A program made the position numbers and the translations under genes. From Prosopocoilus inquinatus (taxonomy: Eukaryota; Arthropoda; Insecta; Coleoptera; Lucanidae), in assembly GCA_036172665.1 (NCBI GenBank), contig CM069871.1, positions 1,426,001-1,490,000 on the forward strand: a DNA stretch of 64,000 bases, written 5' to 3'. The notes beneath the pieces are model-generated. The model did no database searches and was not told the origin of the DNA. It was given only the letters and a program-made list of their open reading frames with translations. Every line of letters begins with the position of its first letter. The first letter of the stretch is position 1. This document shows, one piece after another, positions 1-13,700 of this stretch.

Positions 1-1854
1 TTTATTTTTTGGCATTTCTTTTCTCTCCATTATATTAAAAAAATATAAAATAAACATAATCAATGTCAGTATTCACATGCCAATTTGAATTTATCAAATG
101 GCGCCAAATTAATGAAAACGAAAGGTTGGTAGAGCTGAACAGTGTATTAGAAGGTTGCCTTGATCCAGAGGGGAGGGTTTGGTCACATCAATTAATCAAG
201 CTTTTATAGTTATAGTTACACGACCAATAAGACCACAGAATGGGTGCCATTTTTAGCGAATTATGTTAAGCTTTAGAAGATTAAAGATTAAAACTCACTC
301 TATTTACTTCCCTGTGACGGATGGAAGTTTCGTGTGACGTCACGAGTTACTTTTGCGGGAGGGAAGTTTCAAACTACATGTTTAAATAATGGGAACGAGC
401 CAACCTGCTAGATGTAATATCAGTTTTACCTTTTTTACCTTTGGTGCAAACTAAAAAGAAAACTTTTTTTACGCAAGATAAAAAAAACCATAGACGATTA
501 TAATAATAACTGTACTAATTCATCTTCATCAACGTTTACGTGTCGCTTTGAATGACAGATGGCGTTGAACTAACGAAAAATAAAATTAATGTAAATTAAA
601 AATTGCGTCACTTACACACCTTTCGCATAAAAAAAAACTTCATCTGTTTTAATACTTACCGCCTTTTTGAATCATAAATACCGCTATGTTAAATATTTTT
701 CTTTTTGATGCAAACTTAAAAATTGCGTCAATTTTAGGATCTACGTGGCATTTTGAATAATACGTAGTTGGCGTTAAAATTTTCCATTTTTTAAGATAAA
801 ATAAAAACTTCAGTGAATCTCAGAACGTAATAATTTTTTTCAATTTTATTAGAATTCATTAATTAGCAAATACACAAGTTAATACGAAAGTAATAAGTAA
901 AAATCGGAATCACATATTTCGACGTCATCGCTAGGCGGCGCTCTTGTATTTACGTTGCCGTAAGCGACGTCAATGTTGCCAACCGTATGAATCATAAACA
1001 AATTCGTTCGATCATTTGAACAGTTGGTACGATGTGCTTACGGTTTCATCTTTAAAACGGTCAGAGGAAATTTTTCTCGTTTTTGCGTTTGCTTGCGCGC
1101 GATAAAATTCGAATTGCAACTAAATTGTAACTAATGATTCCAACAGTGGCGTAGTTATAGGGATTGCAGGGATTGCAAAGCGCCTGTTCGTGAGCCTGTT
1201 CGAAGTCTAAAGTATTTTTTCTTTTTTGCCTGGATCTCCAAAGACTCATAAACACGAAAAAGCGAAACCTTCATAGTCATACTTCCAAGATTTCAAAAAA
1301 AATGTATACTTTCAAACATAGAATAGTCTGAAATACGTAAAGAAAATGAGAGAAAATGAAAAAAAAGAAAAGAGAAAAACTAAGAGGACTGAAAACATTT
1401 TTTTCAAAACAGCTGGAAAATGCTGGAAAATAAAATTAAGCATCAATTTCGAATGAACATCGTTTGTAGCGCCCTCTGTTAATCCGAGCCGAGCAAATTT
1501 GTAATTTCCCGATAATTGATTCTGAAACAACTGAAAAACGTTAGGAACGTTCAAGGACGATATCCTCAGAAGAACTTCGAATAAATAAATTTCTTCGTTT
1601 AAATAGTCAAAGCGAAAGAATTTACGCATCTATGATTTACATGCGCGTGTGGCGCCATCTGTTGCCCTGAGCCGTGCAACATTGTATTTTTTTTATTTAA
1701 CGGAAAACGACAGAAAAAACCTAAGAAGAACATTCAAGAGCGACGTCCTTTAATTTTTTTTTTCACGGGATTTTAGAAAAGTCAATCAAACACGATTGGC
1801 ATTCGCAAAAAAGAAATCTATTTTTATCACATAAAAAAAAAATGAATTTTCAAG

Positions 1855-3595
1855 CTTGTGTGTGCGTTGGTAACACTGCGGTGCATTACGGAGAATTGAC
1901 GCGAAAGAATTTGCAATTTGGGTCACCCGCCAGGAATATTTCGGAAAAAAACGTTTTAAAAATAACATTGTGCAAGAACCAAATTAATTATTTAATGACG
2001 TCAAAAAATACCATTCCAACCTCTGGTTGTTATTATACGAGGTTAAATCAAGAAAATTTGGGTTGGCCCAGGAGATATTTGTTAATGTTTCAGTAATAAA
2101 AAAAATCGTACTTTTATAAAAAAAAAAAAAAAAACGATTTTTGCAACTTAAGTGAGTTGTAGCGACGCTGCGCCGTATTTGGAAGTTAGGGGACGCTTCC
2201 CAAGAATATTCCAGAAAGGACTGCGCAAGGAAAACTTGAATTAAAAGTAACATTATTATGTACAAATCAAGGTACTGTTAATGACGTCAAATTATGCGAT
2301 CCCGATCTCTAGTAATAACATTGGAGTTATTGGCCCTGGCAATGAGAAAAATAAAATAAATAAACAAATCAAAATTTGACAGCAATAGAAATATTAAATT
2401 AAAAATATTTCTGTTTTCCCTTCACTTTACGGTTTGTGCTTGGTTTAATTTATATTATTTGTTAATGTACGACGATGTTATTTCTTAGTAAAGCGATGTT
2501 CAATTGTTACTGTTCTTTTCGGTACCTGACGCTTTAATTCGAATTTCTATTACAAGAATGAGCGACGTAATTTCGGGAAATGTACGAAAACTTCAATTTT
2601 TGCTGTATTTTTGAATTCCCGGGTAAATTCTAGCCTGAAATGATGGGTCGCACCATGGGTCTATCTTGATTGGTTTACGAGTTGTACCATTAAAAACAAA
2701 TGAAGAAACTCGAAAACCGCTCGCGCTAGACCCACGATGCGACCCATCAATTCAAGCTAGAATTTACTCAGGAATTCAAAAATGTCATTGTAAATACCAG
2801 TAAAAAATATAACAACGATATTCAATTGTTTTTTTTTTATATAAATGGCATCTGACGCTTTAGTTATAAATATTTATAACGTTAACAGCTGATCGCATTA
2901 TGATTTTCTAATTAACTGTTTATTTACTTAATGCATGTGCCATTACTAAATATTTGTTCTGTTTTTTTTTTTTTTTTTTTTTATAATATATTATATTTAG
3001 AGGTCACGCTGTGTACAATTGCTCTATTTTCTTTTGTTTTATTTGTATTTCGTTAGTCAAATATTTTTTTTGTTTTATTTATACTTCGTTATTCAATAAT
3101 TGTTGGAGTACCTACTTACAAATAGTTTTGTAATTTTGCTGTTTATTATATTATTAATATTTTTTATTTTTTACGTCACTTTGGTTTGCCAAAATTTGTA
3201 AAGAGGCAAAGACTCACCCTGTACATCTCTGTCGACGTATATTATTTGTTCTGTTTGTTTTTCTTTTTTTTTTAATTTCATTTGAATGCACTCATTACTG
3301 TTAAGGTTTGTTCATTTATTCAACTGTTTTTTTTTCCTCCGTTAATAAATATTTTGCTTTGAGTTTCATCCATTATTTTCGCTGTATTTACGACTTTCAT
3401 AAAAAAAAAAAGATTCTTGATTCTTGGTGAGTTGAGGCGGCGACGCTGCGCCGTATTTGGAAGTTAGGGGGCGCTTCCAAGGAATATTCCAGGAGGGAAT
3501 GCGCAAGAAAAACTAGAATGAAAGGTAACATTGCGTACAAATCAAGCTTCTACTGATGACGTCGTATTATGCGATTCCGATCTCTAGTAATAAGA
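1855..3595. repeat. Dispersed repeat, two close copies and one diverged copy
   Basis: The segment at about 2150-2322 is repeated with high similarity at about 3420-3595. Shared blocks include CGACGCTGCGCCGTATTTGG, GGAAGTTAGGGG, a GAATATTCCAG block, and a tail with ATGACGTC followed by GATCTCTAGTAATA. A third copy at about 1855-2030 is much more diverged but keeps the block order (GGAATATT, AACATTG, AATGACGTCA). Copies are in the same orientation and 1.3 kb apart. No coding capacity or terminal repeat was recognised, so the class is unknown. Confidence 0.6.
2616..2780. repeat. Palindromic MITE-like element
   Basis: Two arms of about 65 bp face each other around a short spacer. The left arm begins near GAATTCCCGGGTAAATTCTA and the right arm ends AGAATTTACTCAGGAATTC. 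Both contain the GGGTCGCA/TGCGACCC and GGGTCTA/TAGACCC pairs. The arms match those of the tandem palindromes at 6.1-7.1 kb, but the spacer differs. A related copy with a truncated right arm lies at about 7505-7640. Confidence 0.7.
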
Positions 3596-3945
3596 TAAGA
3601 GTAATTAGAGAAAAATAAAAGTAAATCAAAATATGGCAATATTAGAATTATTAATAAAAATATTTCTGCTTTTCCTTTCATACATTTAAATATTTTGTCG
3701 TTAATGCTTAGATTAATTAATATTATTGGTTAAAAATGCGTTGAGATAATTTCAGTTTTCTATTTAGGGATATTTTAAGTTACAAAGTTTTGTTAATTAG
3801 ATATTTTTAAAAATTCATTCCTGTTTCTCAAAGCAAAACATTGCAACTTTTAATATTTAATTTAACATTGATTAATCGAGATTAATTAACGTTGGACGAT
3901 ATTCTCACCCGTTGATTAAAGTTGTCTGTAACTAAAGTTGTACGT

Positions 3946-4190
3946 AATTAAAATAAACAGGAAACGGTGTGGCTTTATATCACTTTAATGTGTAAGAGAG
4001 TGACACATTTATTTTATCAAGGCAAGGTTACATAATTAAAATAAACAGGAAACGGTGTAGCTTTATGTCAATTTAATGTGTAAGAGAGTGACACGTTTAT
4101 GTCTCATGGCAACGTTCATTCGTCACTGTCTCACTCAAGAAATTGGCATAAAGCTACATCGTTTCATTTTTTATTTTAATCACAACTTTA
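3946..4190. repeat. Palindromic element with one arm duplicated
   Basis: The left arm (TTAAAATAAACAGGAAACGG then GTGTAGCTTTA) occurs twice in tandem, from about 3947 and from about 4036. It is followed by a single inverted arm (CATAAAGCTACATCGTTTCA then TTATTTTAAT) ending near 4181. The outer layout is therefore arm, arm, inverted arm. It looks like a non-autonomous MITE that suffered a local duplication. No target-site duplication could be assigned. Confidence 0.6.
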
Positions 4191-4505
4191 ATTACCTAGG
4201 ATTTTAATCACGGGCCAGCCATTGCGTCTTTTTTTATTTAAACTGTGAAATTCAAAGTGTCCCTACAAAAATAATCATGTATATTTTTTTTAATCGTTGT
4301 AGTATTTGTTTATTTCGCCAGACCATTTTTATCTTCTTCTTCCTTTAACCAATCGCAATTAAAAAAATCTTTTCGATTCGTCTTATGCGATACATAGAAT
4401 TACGAAAAATACAAGCTATTTTTCAAGGGATTTTTTTTATTCCGCTACGTCTTTAAAAAAAAATTGATTGCGAACAGAAAACACCTCGCTGAAAATAGAA
4501 CGCTT

Positions 4506-4511
4506 TTTATT
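4506..4511 (-). terminator. Putative poly(A) signal of obst-B
   Basis: AATAAA on the minus strand, about 220 bp downstream of the obst-B stop codon. It is the first canonical hexamer past the stop that I noticed. The position is reasonable for a short 3' UTR but cleavage is not shown. Confidence 0.4.
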
Positions 4512-4730
4512 AAACTCACACAACAAGAATAAAACTGAGGAATTTTGAAACACGACATTTTGCTGAGAGACGAGCGCGCGATTTAAACTTAAATTTGAAT
4601 TTCGATCTCACGAATGAGGGGCGGGGAGGGGGGGCTCACGCTTTAAAGGGCCAGAAAAAAGTACAGGAAACGCAGGTGTTATAAATTAAAAAAAAATTAT
4701 ATATATAATCGCTAGTGAAGTTTTGAGCTT

Positions 4731-7700
4731 CTAATCTTCTTCTACCAGAACAGTCTGGGGTTTCCTGGAGCCCTTCCTGCGTATTGGACCACCGGCTGGT
4801 CTTGGTCTGGGGGTCGGTGGATTTTCAAGGGCGTCCAATTGCTCGTCGGTTAGCTGCCCCTTGTACCACTCGGCACTAAAAACAGCAAATTTTAAGTTTA
4901 GCCCCCGAAGAAATCTTCTGGGCTTCGCCCCCTTACCATTCCGGCACTTTCCTCGCCCATTCGCAATGTTTATGGACGTCGTCGAATGCTTGGCCGAGCT
5001 TGCAACCGTTACGTCTCGGAACGTTTCCGTTAATGCATACGTAGAAGTATTGGCAATCGTCGGGGTCCGCATAACGAGGGTGAGTCACGGCCACAGACTC
5101 GTTAACCTTGGGGCAGGCGAATTGGAACACCTCTGGAAGGAAGGAAAAAAAAAGTGTCACAGAAAAACTGGAAAGTAAATGTCGAAAACTGCACAGGCAC
5201 ATTTATATTATGCGAACGCGCAAAACAAACAAGTATCAAAATTCTTGTTCGTTTGCAGATGCAAACAATTGCAAATTAACAAAGACGACGACCAAGAAAG
5301 AAGAGAAAGCACCACCTAATTGATTAGGCCCAAAAAAGTGTGTTATTATTTTAATCACTTTCACTCCGAAACCTTCTTGGTGGTACTTACATATGTACAA
5401 CGACGCTCAATTTAAATGGCACCATTTGACAGTTTCGTAGCCCTTACGCTGAGTGTTCTTTTAAGGGTGTGGTTCGCGCGCAGAAGTATCATTTAAGTTG
5501 AGCGCCGTAGTACCTACATAATAAAACAAAATGCAAGTACGAACAGCAAAAGAGTCATTTTTTTTAAGTTACTTTCAAGAATTTAATTAAAAAAAAAATG
5601 TACGTAAGTAACTGGTGATAATTATGTAAATACTTAAGATAAGATAGATTAATTGATTAATTCCAACCTAATATGTGCTTGAAAATCTCCTTGACCTTGT
5701 CACTTTGGTTTGCTCTATTAATGGTCACGTGTTCGAGTTTGCAGTGATCAATGTGGAATGTCCGCTATCACCGCGCTACCTTTTTCTGGCATTGATCGAA
5801 ACGATCTTGAAAATACCGTCCGATATGATTAAGTTCAATTTGCAGTTTTTATATTCGAATTAAAAAAAAATTAATTAATTAAAAACGTCGGGGTGGTCGC
5901 CTCAGAATATTCCCCCGAGATATTCTTCTCCTTAACAAATCTCCAGCGGTGCAAGTTGAAATTTGGTGAGGAGAATATCCTCCGGTTCTACATCCAAAGA
6001 TTCCTTGGCACGGGCGCATGAAAAGAAACGCAAAATGACGTTTGCAAGCGGCAAATATTTGAAATGTGTAAACCAATGATGAGTTTTCGCGTGTCTGATG
6101 ACATTTTCTGATTCGCCGGCGAATTCTAGCCTGAAATCATGTGTCGCACCATGGGTCTAGCATGATTGGTTCTCGAGTTGCTAACCGTCATCCTTGGATT
6201 TTAAGTCGAGAACCAATCACGTTAGACCTATGGTGCGACCCGTGATTTCAGGCTAGAATTTGCTCGCGAATTCAAAGATGGGCTCCTGCATCAAAATGAC
6301 GTCTTGCAAATAACAATTGAGCATCGAATCTTTGAAATGCGTGAAGCGAAGACGAGTTTTCGCGTGTCTGACGGCATTTTCTGATTCGCCGGCAAATTTT
6401 AGCCTGAATCCATGCGTCGCACAATGGATCTAGCGCGATTAGTTCTCGAGTTGCTAACTGTTATCCGTGAATTTTAAGTCGAGATCCAATCAAGCTAAAC
6501 TCACGGTGCGACACGTGACTTCAGGCTAGAATTTACTCGCGAATTCAAAAATACACTCATACAAGTGGCTTATACGCACAAAATGGCGTCTGCAAGTAAC
6601 AATTGAGCATCGGATCTTTGAAATGCGTGAACCAATGTTGAGCTTTCGCGTGTTTGATGACATTTTCTGATTCGCCGGCGAATTTTAGCCTGAAGTCATG
6701 TATCGCACCATGGGTCTAGCACGATTGGTTCTCGAGTTGCTAACCGTCATCCTTGGACTTTAAGTCGAGAACCAATCACGTTAGACCCATGGTGCGACCC
6801 ATGATTTCAGGCTAGAATTTGCTCGCGAATTCAAAGATGGGCTTCTGCATCAAAATGACGTCTTGCTAATAACAATTGAGCATCGAATCTTTGAAATGCG
6901 TGAACCAATGATGAGTTTTCGCGTGTCTGATGACATTTTCTGATTCGCCGGCAAATTCTAGCCTGAATTCATGTGTCGCACTATGGGTCTAGCGTGAATG
7001 GTTCTCGACTTAAAATTCAAGGATGACGGTTAGCAACTCGAAAACCAATCACGCTAGACCCATGTTGCGACACATGACTTCAGGCTAGAATTTACTGGAG
7101 AATGCAAATATGCAATAATATATAGGGCTTCCGCTGAAGAAAATTTTTGAATTGACGAATTTCGATTATATTTCCTTACTGATGGCTTTAAATCAGTACT
7201 CATGTAAGTCTAATAATTAATTTGAGACCATCCCTATATTCTCTTTCTAATTTTTAATTGAAAGTGAAACGTTGAGTGCTCTTTCCATATTGAATAGCGC
7301 CCGGTTAAAGTTTAAAACTATTTTCTTTTAATTTTTAAGTAAGTGTTTATTAGTTTATACATTGACATTGTCACACCCGTGCTGTGGGTTTGGGGCGGGT
7401 ACTTAACTTACTCTTTTGTACAACCCGACAAGCAGGGTTGCCTGGCACGCTCCCGATATCGCGGATACCGTCGGGAAAGCTGCGAGAATTGCTGATTTTC
7501 TTGCATTTTTGAGTTACTGAGTAAATTCTAGCCTGAAACGATGGGTCGCAATCTGGGTCTATCTTGATTGCTCGTCGAGTTGTACCATTAAAAACAAATG
7601 AAAAAAAATCTCCAAACCAGCGGCGCTAGAGCCATCCCACAATTGTCACAATAGAAAATCACCTGACAAAACGTTCTTTTGTTTTTTAATTAATGTGATT

Positions 7701-10700
7701 AATTAAAAATGACATGTTCAAGTCTTCCAGAAAACTAAATAAAAGCTTTGACAGCTGCCATAATTGTCACAATAAATATCACCTGACAAAATCGTTTTTT
7801 CTTTTTCGCTAATGTGATTAATTAATATGACGTCATCAACAGTTTACTAGAAGTTTGACAGTTTTAAAAATTAAAAATAAGGAAATGACCGACTGTCAGG
7901 AGCGGAACTCAACGTCTCGCTGTAGTTTGACAGCTTCATTATGAAGTGACGTGACGCGTCAAAGTTTTTATACAGTTTTCTGATAGTAGGATATTTTTTT
8001 ATGATAATTATGGCAGCTGTCAAAGTTCTTATACAGTTTTCTGGTGGTGTGACATTTTTATGATAATTACGCCAGCTGTCAAAGTTCTCACACAGTTTTC
8101 TGGCGGACTCGAACACGTTATTTTTATTACTCATTTTAATTTCAAAAAAAAAACATTTAGTCAAGCGATTTTTTTAGTATGACAATTGTGACAGCTGTCG
8201 AAGCTTTTACGCACATCCGTAAACTTGATGCCGTCATTTATAATTAATCACTTTAATAAAGAGAAAGACGTTCAATTGTGTTAAACTGACTTGAACACGC
8301 TTTTACACATTAATTTAAAAAAAAACAATTACTTAAAAAAAACATTTTGTCAAGTGACTTCTTTTTATTATGACAGTTGTGGTAACTGTCAAAGTTTTTA
8401 TACAGTTTTCTAATAGACTTGATGACGTCATATCTACTTAGTCACATTCTTAAAGAAAGAGACGTTCAGTTGTTAAACTGACTGCGGACTTTTTCACAAT
8501 TATGACAGGTGTCAAAGTTTTCTAGCGCGTTCCAATTAACTTTATTAACAAACAAATTTACAGCTTGAACGTCGAAGTAATCGACTGACAGCTCGTATTT
8601 TTTTAATTGCGGAAGTTGTCTGAGTTTTAACAAAGTTTTTCATGTACAGGGTGTCCGAAGCGGAGCTTCTTCATTGTTCATTACAGCCGAATAAAAAAAA
8701 ATAAGTATTGAACTGTTTAGTACATTTTTGCGATATTTATTTTAAAAAAATAGAAGGAAAAAATGCCTCCGAAAAGAGATTTCCTTGTTAAATGGCAACG
8801 CTGCTTTGCATGAACCAGTTCGTTAACGAGGTACCCACAGCACAGTGTTGCCAGACATACTTCGGAAAATTCCCTTTTTTCAGGGAAATTTCAGGACCTG
8901 TAAGGAAAACAAAGTTCTAAATAAGACAAACTTATTTCTTTTAGATGTCCCCAATTTCTTAACGGAGAGAAGTTTTTTTTTTTTTAATAATTAATGAAGA
9001 AAACAACCCTTCTTTTTTTTAATTTAGTGACGCGTGTGCTAAAGTGTTTTAATAAAAATCCCACACGCTCTGAACCTTTTTTTCTTTGATACTCTCTTGT
9101 CTTTTCGTTTCGATGAAGTTTTCCGGAAGAAAACTTTCTTGTCGTTCAATCTCGAACCACCACCAGGAGTTTGTGAGGACCCTGTACATTACAATACTCC
9201 AAAAGATTTCATTTTAATTAATGGAATGTTTTTCTTCAGTAGCATTTCGTTTTTTATTTCGTAATTCTTGGACTTTGTTTTTTTTTTGTTATTTATTTGC
9301 CAGATGGATGACAAAGAGTAGAATAAACTATGCGAATGTACTGATTGTTAAATTAAAACAAAAATGAAAAGAGCAATGACAAACAAGGCAGAACGCGCTT
9401 GTGAAGACACACTTCAAGGATTTAAGGCAAGTGTGCACGTGACTTGCGCGTTTGTTATTTCCAATTCAAAGTGAAACATACGGTATGTACTGTGCCATGT
9501 AAATAATCTCGTATTCTTTTCTTTTTTAATTTATGGATGGATTTATTTGGCAATTCTTAGACTTTCTTTTTTGTTTATTTTGGCAGGCAAATGCCAAAGA
9601 GTAAAATAAATTAGGCGAATGTAATGATGGTCTAATTAAAACCTGAGAATCAAGGCAAGACGATAAAATAAAAGAAGTGAATGCGGTTGTAAACGCACAT
9701 TTCGATGTGATCTAATGTTTGAGGCGCGAAGCCGAGGATTAAGACAAGTGCGCACGTGACTTGCGCGTTTGTTGTTTCCAATTCAAAGTGAAACATACGG
9801 TATGTACTGTGCCATGTAAATAATCACGTATTTTTTTCTTTTTTAATTTATGGCTGGATTTTTTTGGCAATTCCTAGACTTTCTTTTTTGTTTATTTTGG
9901 CAGGCAGATGCCAAAGAGTAAAATAAATTACACGAATGTAATGGTGGTCTAATTAAAACCTGAGAAGCAAGGCAAGACGATAAAATAAAAGAAGTGAATG
10001 CGGTTGTAAACGCACATTTCGATGTGATCTAATGTTTGAGGCGCGAAGTTATAGGATTTAAGACAAGTGCGCACGTGAGTTGCGCGTTTGTTGTTTCCAA
10101 TTCAAAGTGAAACGAACGGTATGTACTATGACCAAGAGTGGATGGATTCATGCATTTGTTTGTACTTTGTTTTAAAATAGAATTAAAGATTTGACTCTTT
10201 CTTGGTAGTTTCGATCATTTTTTTTTTTTTAATTTGAAATAATTTTTGATTTACCTTCGGAGGTGCAGCCTTTTCTTTTCGCCTCGTCCGGCCAAGAGCA
10301 GATTCCCGCCCTCTCGTTGTAGACCAGTCCACTGGGACAGGTGATCATGTTGAATTTACCATCGACGCAATAGTAAAATTTATCGCAGATGTTTCGTTCT
10401 TCGTGGGCGAAGTAGCCGTGTTTCCTGGGGCAGTTTTCACTAGGGTCTGGTTCCTCTGAAACGACGTGTACAGAAGGACTCACGTTAGTCGAGTTGGTTA
10501 CCATCAAGTTCAATGGCACTACCTAATTAATAATTCCAGCAAGGTTGCTGGATTTACCGATTTAAGTTTCCGGTGGCTGGCACGGTGAATATTAAATTGG
10601 GCAGCAATTAATAATACCTTAGTGTTAAGGCCAGCCCATATATACTATTTGTGACAAGGTGGATTACTAAATTGTGATTGAACAGAAATAAAAGTGAAAG

Positions 10701-13700
10701 GTTTTGCTGGAGCAAATATTGTTGAACGAGTGACGAAAGTACATTTTTTTTTTTTTTGGGGCGAGAGAAGAAGAAAGAAAAAAATTTACTAACGTAGTTT
10801 GGGTCTTTGTGAACAGTCGATGTTGAAGGGCAGGTCACATTTTTCGTACTCGATGCTGTAGTCGTTGAAGACGAGACCATCGGGGCACAGTTTTTCCGTC
10901 ACCACGCCGTCCCTGCAATCGTAATATTTATCACATTGATCGGCGTCTGCGAAATATCCGTTCGGTTCCGGACATTCGTCGGTGGTTTCCCCGTCGCCTC
11001 TCTCCACGACCGTCGACTCTTGGGTTTGTTTTCTTCTGCCGTTCTCTGCGGCTTGCTGTTTTCGATTTAGATTCGTATAAGTACCTGCGGCCGTCACGTA
11101 TCCTTAAACAGAAACGTTTTAAATACAAAACATTCAGGTAACAAAAAAAAAATAATATATGCATGAGAGATTAAGAGAAGAGAATAAAAAAAAATCAGCA
11201 GACTGGTCGATAGAATAGAGAAGTGAGTATACTATGATAGAAGAAGTGCAGATGAAAAAAAAAAAACAACTAAAATTTCAAAATAATAAACAACAGGTAT
11301 GGTGCCCAAAAAAGAACAGATAATAATCACAACATCAGGAATGTTGGAATTTATGGAGTGTTTTTCACTTGACTGTTCTGAAAAACAGCTTTCAAATTTT
11401 ATACAGGTCGTTGTCCCAACTGTCTGTATGTCTCTCGTTTGCAAAATACCTAAATAAATCAGCTGCATCTATTTATGTTAATCGGAGGTGGTTGCAGCGT
11501 GTTAAAAGGACCTAATTCCTTCGGCGTAAATGTACAAACAACACTTTCTAATAAACACAGGATGATTCTCTCACATAAATTACAATAGTAAATAGACGAG
11601 GTGGTTAGACCGAAAAGGCACAATGCCCCTTCTTTGTTTACGTTTTAATTAAATCCATTACAGAACACATTAATGTAAAGTGGACAAAAATGTGGAAAAT
11701 ATTTGAGAGATTTCAACGAAGGAACCACAACTTTCAGAATTAGAATTCAAAAAGCTTTATGGAACGTTACACAATTAACTAAAATTAATTCAAATATTCT
11801 TTTCCTTTCTGTCATCCTTATTTGTTTTAATGATTTATTTGCTTGTTCATTTCGGAACGGTTAAGTTTACCCCGTTTACGAAACCAAAAAATAAAATTGT
11901 GAACGCAGATCGCAGCATCAAAAGTTCAATCACTTTTACGAATCATTAATTATTATTAATTAAATAGATTTTTTTACAGAATTAGAAAAACGCCGCAGTT
12001 AAAAAATATGAATCGATATCATTGCTGTTAAAATCAAAAATGAATGAAATAATAATCGTCTCTTCAGCAAAATTGAATTTCCCGCCCGAAATATTGCTGT
12101 GGCTCGGAGAAACGCCAAGAGATGGCGCCACTACTGCCGCTTTTCGTTGAAGTGAACATACAAAACAGAATACGAATTGCTGAACAAAAACGCGATTCCA
12201 TCTTTTCAATTGAATTTGAATTTCCCGCCTGTAATATCGGTGTGACTCAGGAAAAGGCCAAGAGATGGTGCCACTACAATCGCTTTTCGTTGAAGTGCAC
12301 GTACAAAAAAAAATACGAATTGCTGAACAAAAACGCGATTCATCTTTTTAATAAAATTTGAACTTCCCGCCTGTAATATCGGTGTGACTCAGAAAAAGGC
12401 CAAGAGATGGTGCCACTACAATCGCTTTTCGTTGAAATGCACGTAGAAAAGAAAATAAGAATTGCCGAACAAAAAAGCGATTCATCTTTTTAATAAAATT
12501 TGAATTTCCCGCCTGTAATATTGGTATGACTCGGGGAAACGCCAAGAGATGACGCCACTACAACCACCTTTCGTTGAAGTGTACAAATAAAAAAAATGCG
12601 AATTATTCAACAAAACGCGAACCATCTTTTGAATAAAATTTGAATTTCCTGCGTGTAATATTGGTTAACTCAGAGGAATAACAAAATGCGGCGCGAATTA
12701 AAGAAACGCCAAGAGATGGCGCCATTACAACCTCTTTTCGTTGAAGCGCACAAATAAAAAAAATCGAATTGCTCAATAAAAATACGATTCATCTTTTTAG
12801 TAAAATTCGAATTTCCCGCCTGTAATAATAACGATGTGACTCAGAGATGGCACCACTACAACTACTTTTCGTTGAAGCGAATATCCGAAAAGATATTTAG
12901 GAGCTACCGAACTGAAAAACGCGAGTGATTTTTTTAATGGAATTCGAAGTTCCTGCTCGTAACGTTGGCGCGACTCAAATAAATACCAAGAGATGGCGCT
13001 GCTACAACCACTTTTCGTCAAAGCGAACAGAAAAAGAAAATATTTATGAATTTCCCAACAAGAAACAAATCGTATTTTTAATAAAATTCGAATTTTCCGC
13101 CTGTTTTGTCGGTTTGATTCGAAGAAATACTGAGAGATGGCGCCACTTCAACCAACCACTTTTCGTTGAAGTGAACAGGTAAAAAGTTATTTATGATTAA
13201 TTGGCTGAACAAAAAACAAATAATCTTTTCAATAAAACTTGAATTTTCCGCCTGTAACGTTGATGTGAATTTTAAGAATTACCGAGAGATGGCGCCACCA
13301 CAGTCACTTTTCGTTGAAGCGAACGGACAGAAAAATATTTACGAATTGCGAAACGAAAAAGAAACGCGAATCGTCTTTTTAATCAAATTCGAATTTGCCG
13401 CCCGTTACGTTGGTTTGACAACGAAGAAATACTACTGAGAGATGGCGCCACTACCACCACTTTTCGTTGAAGTAAACAGTTAAAAAAATATTGCTGCACA
13501 AAAAAGAAATAATCTTTTCAATAAAATTGGAATTTTCCGCCAGTAACGTTGGTGTGACTCAGAAGAATACCAAGAGATGGCGCCACTATAATCACTTTTC
13601 CTTGAAGTCAACAGACAAAAATACATACATATATTTACGATTTGCTGAACAAAAAAACGCGAATCATCTCTTTAATAAAATTAGAAGTCCCTGCTCGTAA

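Larger units (their letters stand above)
1..4730. other. AT-rich intergenic region downstream of obst-B
   Basis: No convincing exon is visible on either strand; short open frames here have homopolymer-rich, biased composition and no domain signature. The stretch carries long A and T runs, scattered GACGTCA-type sites, and the repeats listed separately (1855-3595, 2616-2780, 3946-4190). A lone GTGGCGCCATCTGTTG at about 1651 matches, in reverse, the core of the satellite inside obst-B intron 1. A segment at about 1140-1180 resembles the hairpin part of the 17.6-22.9 kb satellite unit. Confidence 0.6.

Noticed and set aside
5675..5863. 62-codon plus-strand frame in obst-B intron 3
   Set aside because: No splice signals, no recognisable family and antisense to the host gene; length is within chance expectation.
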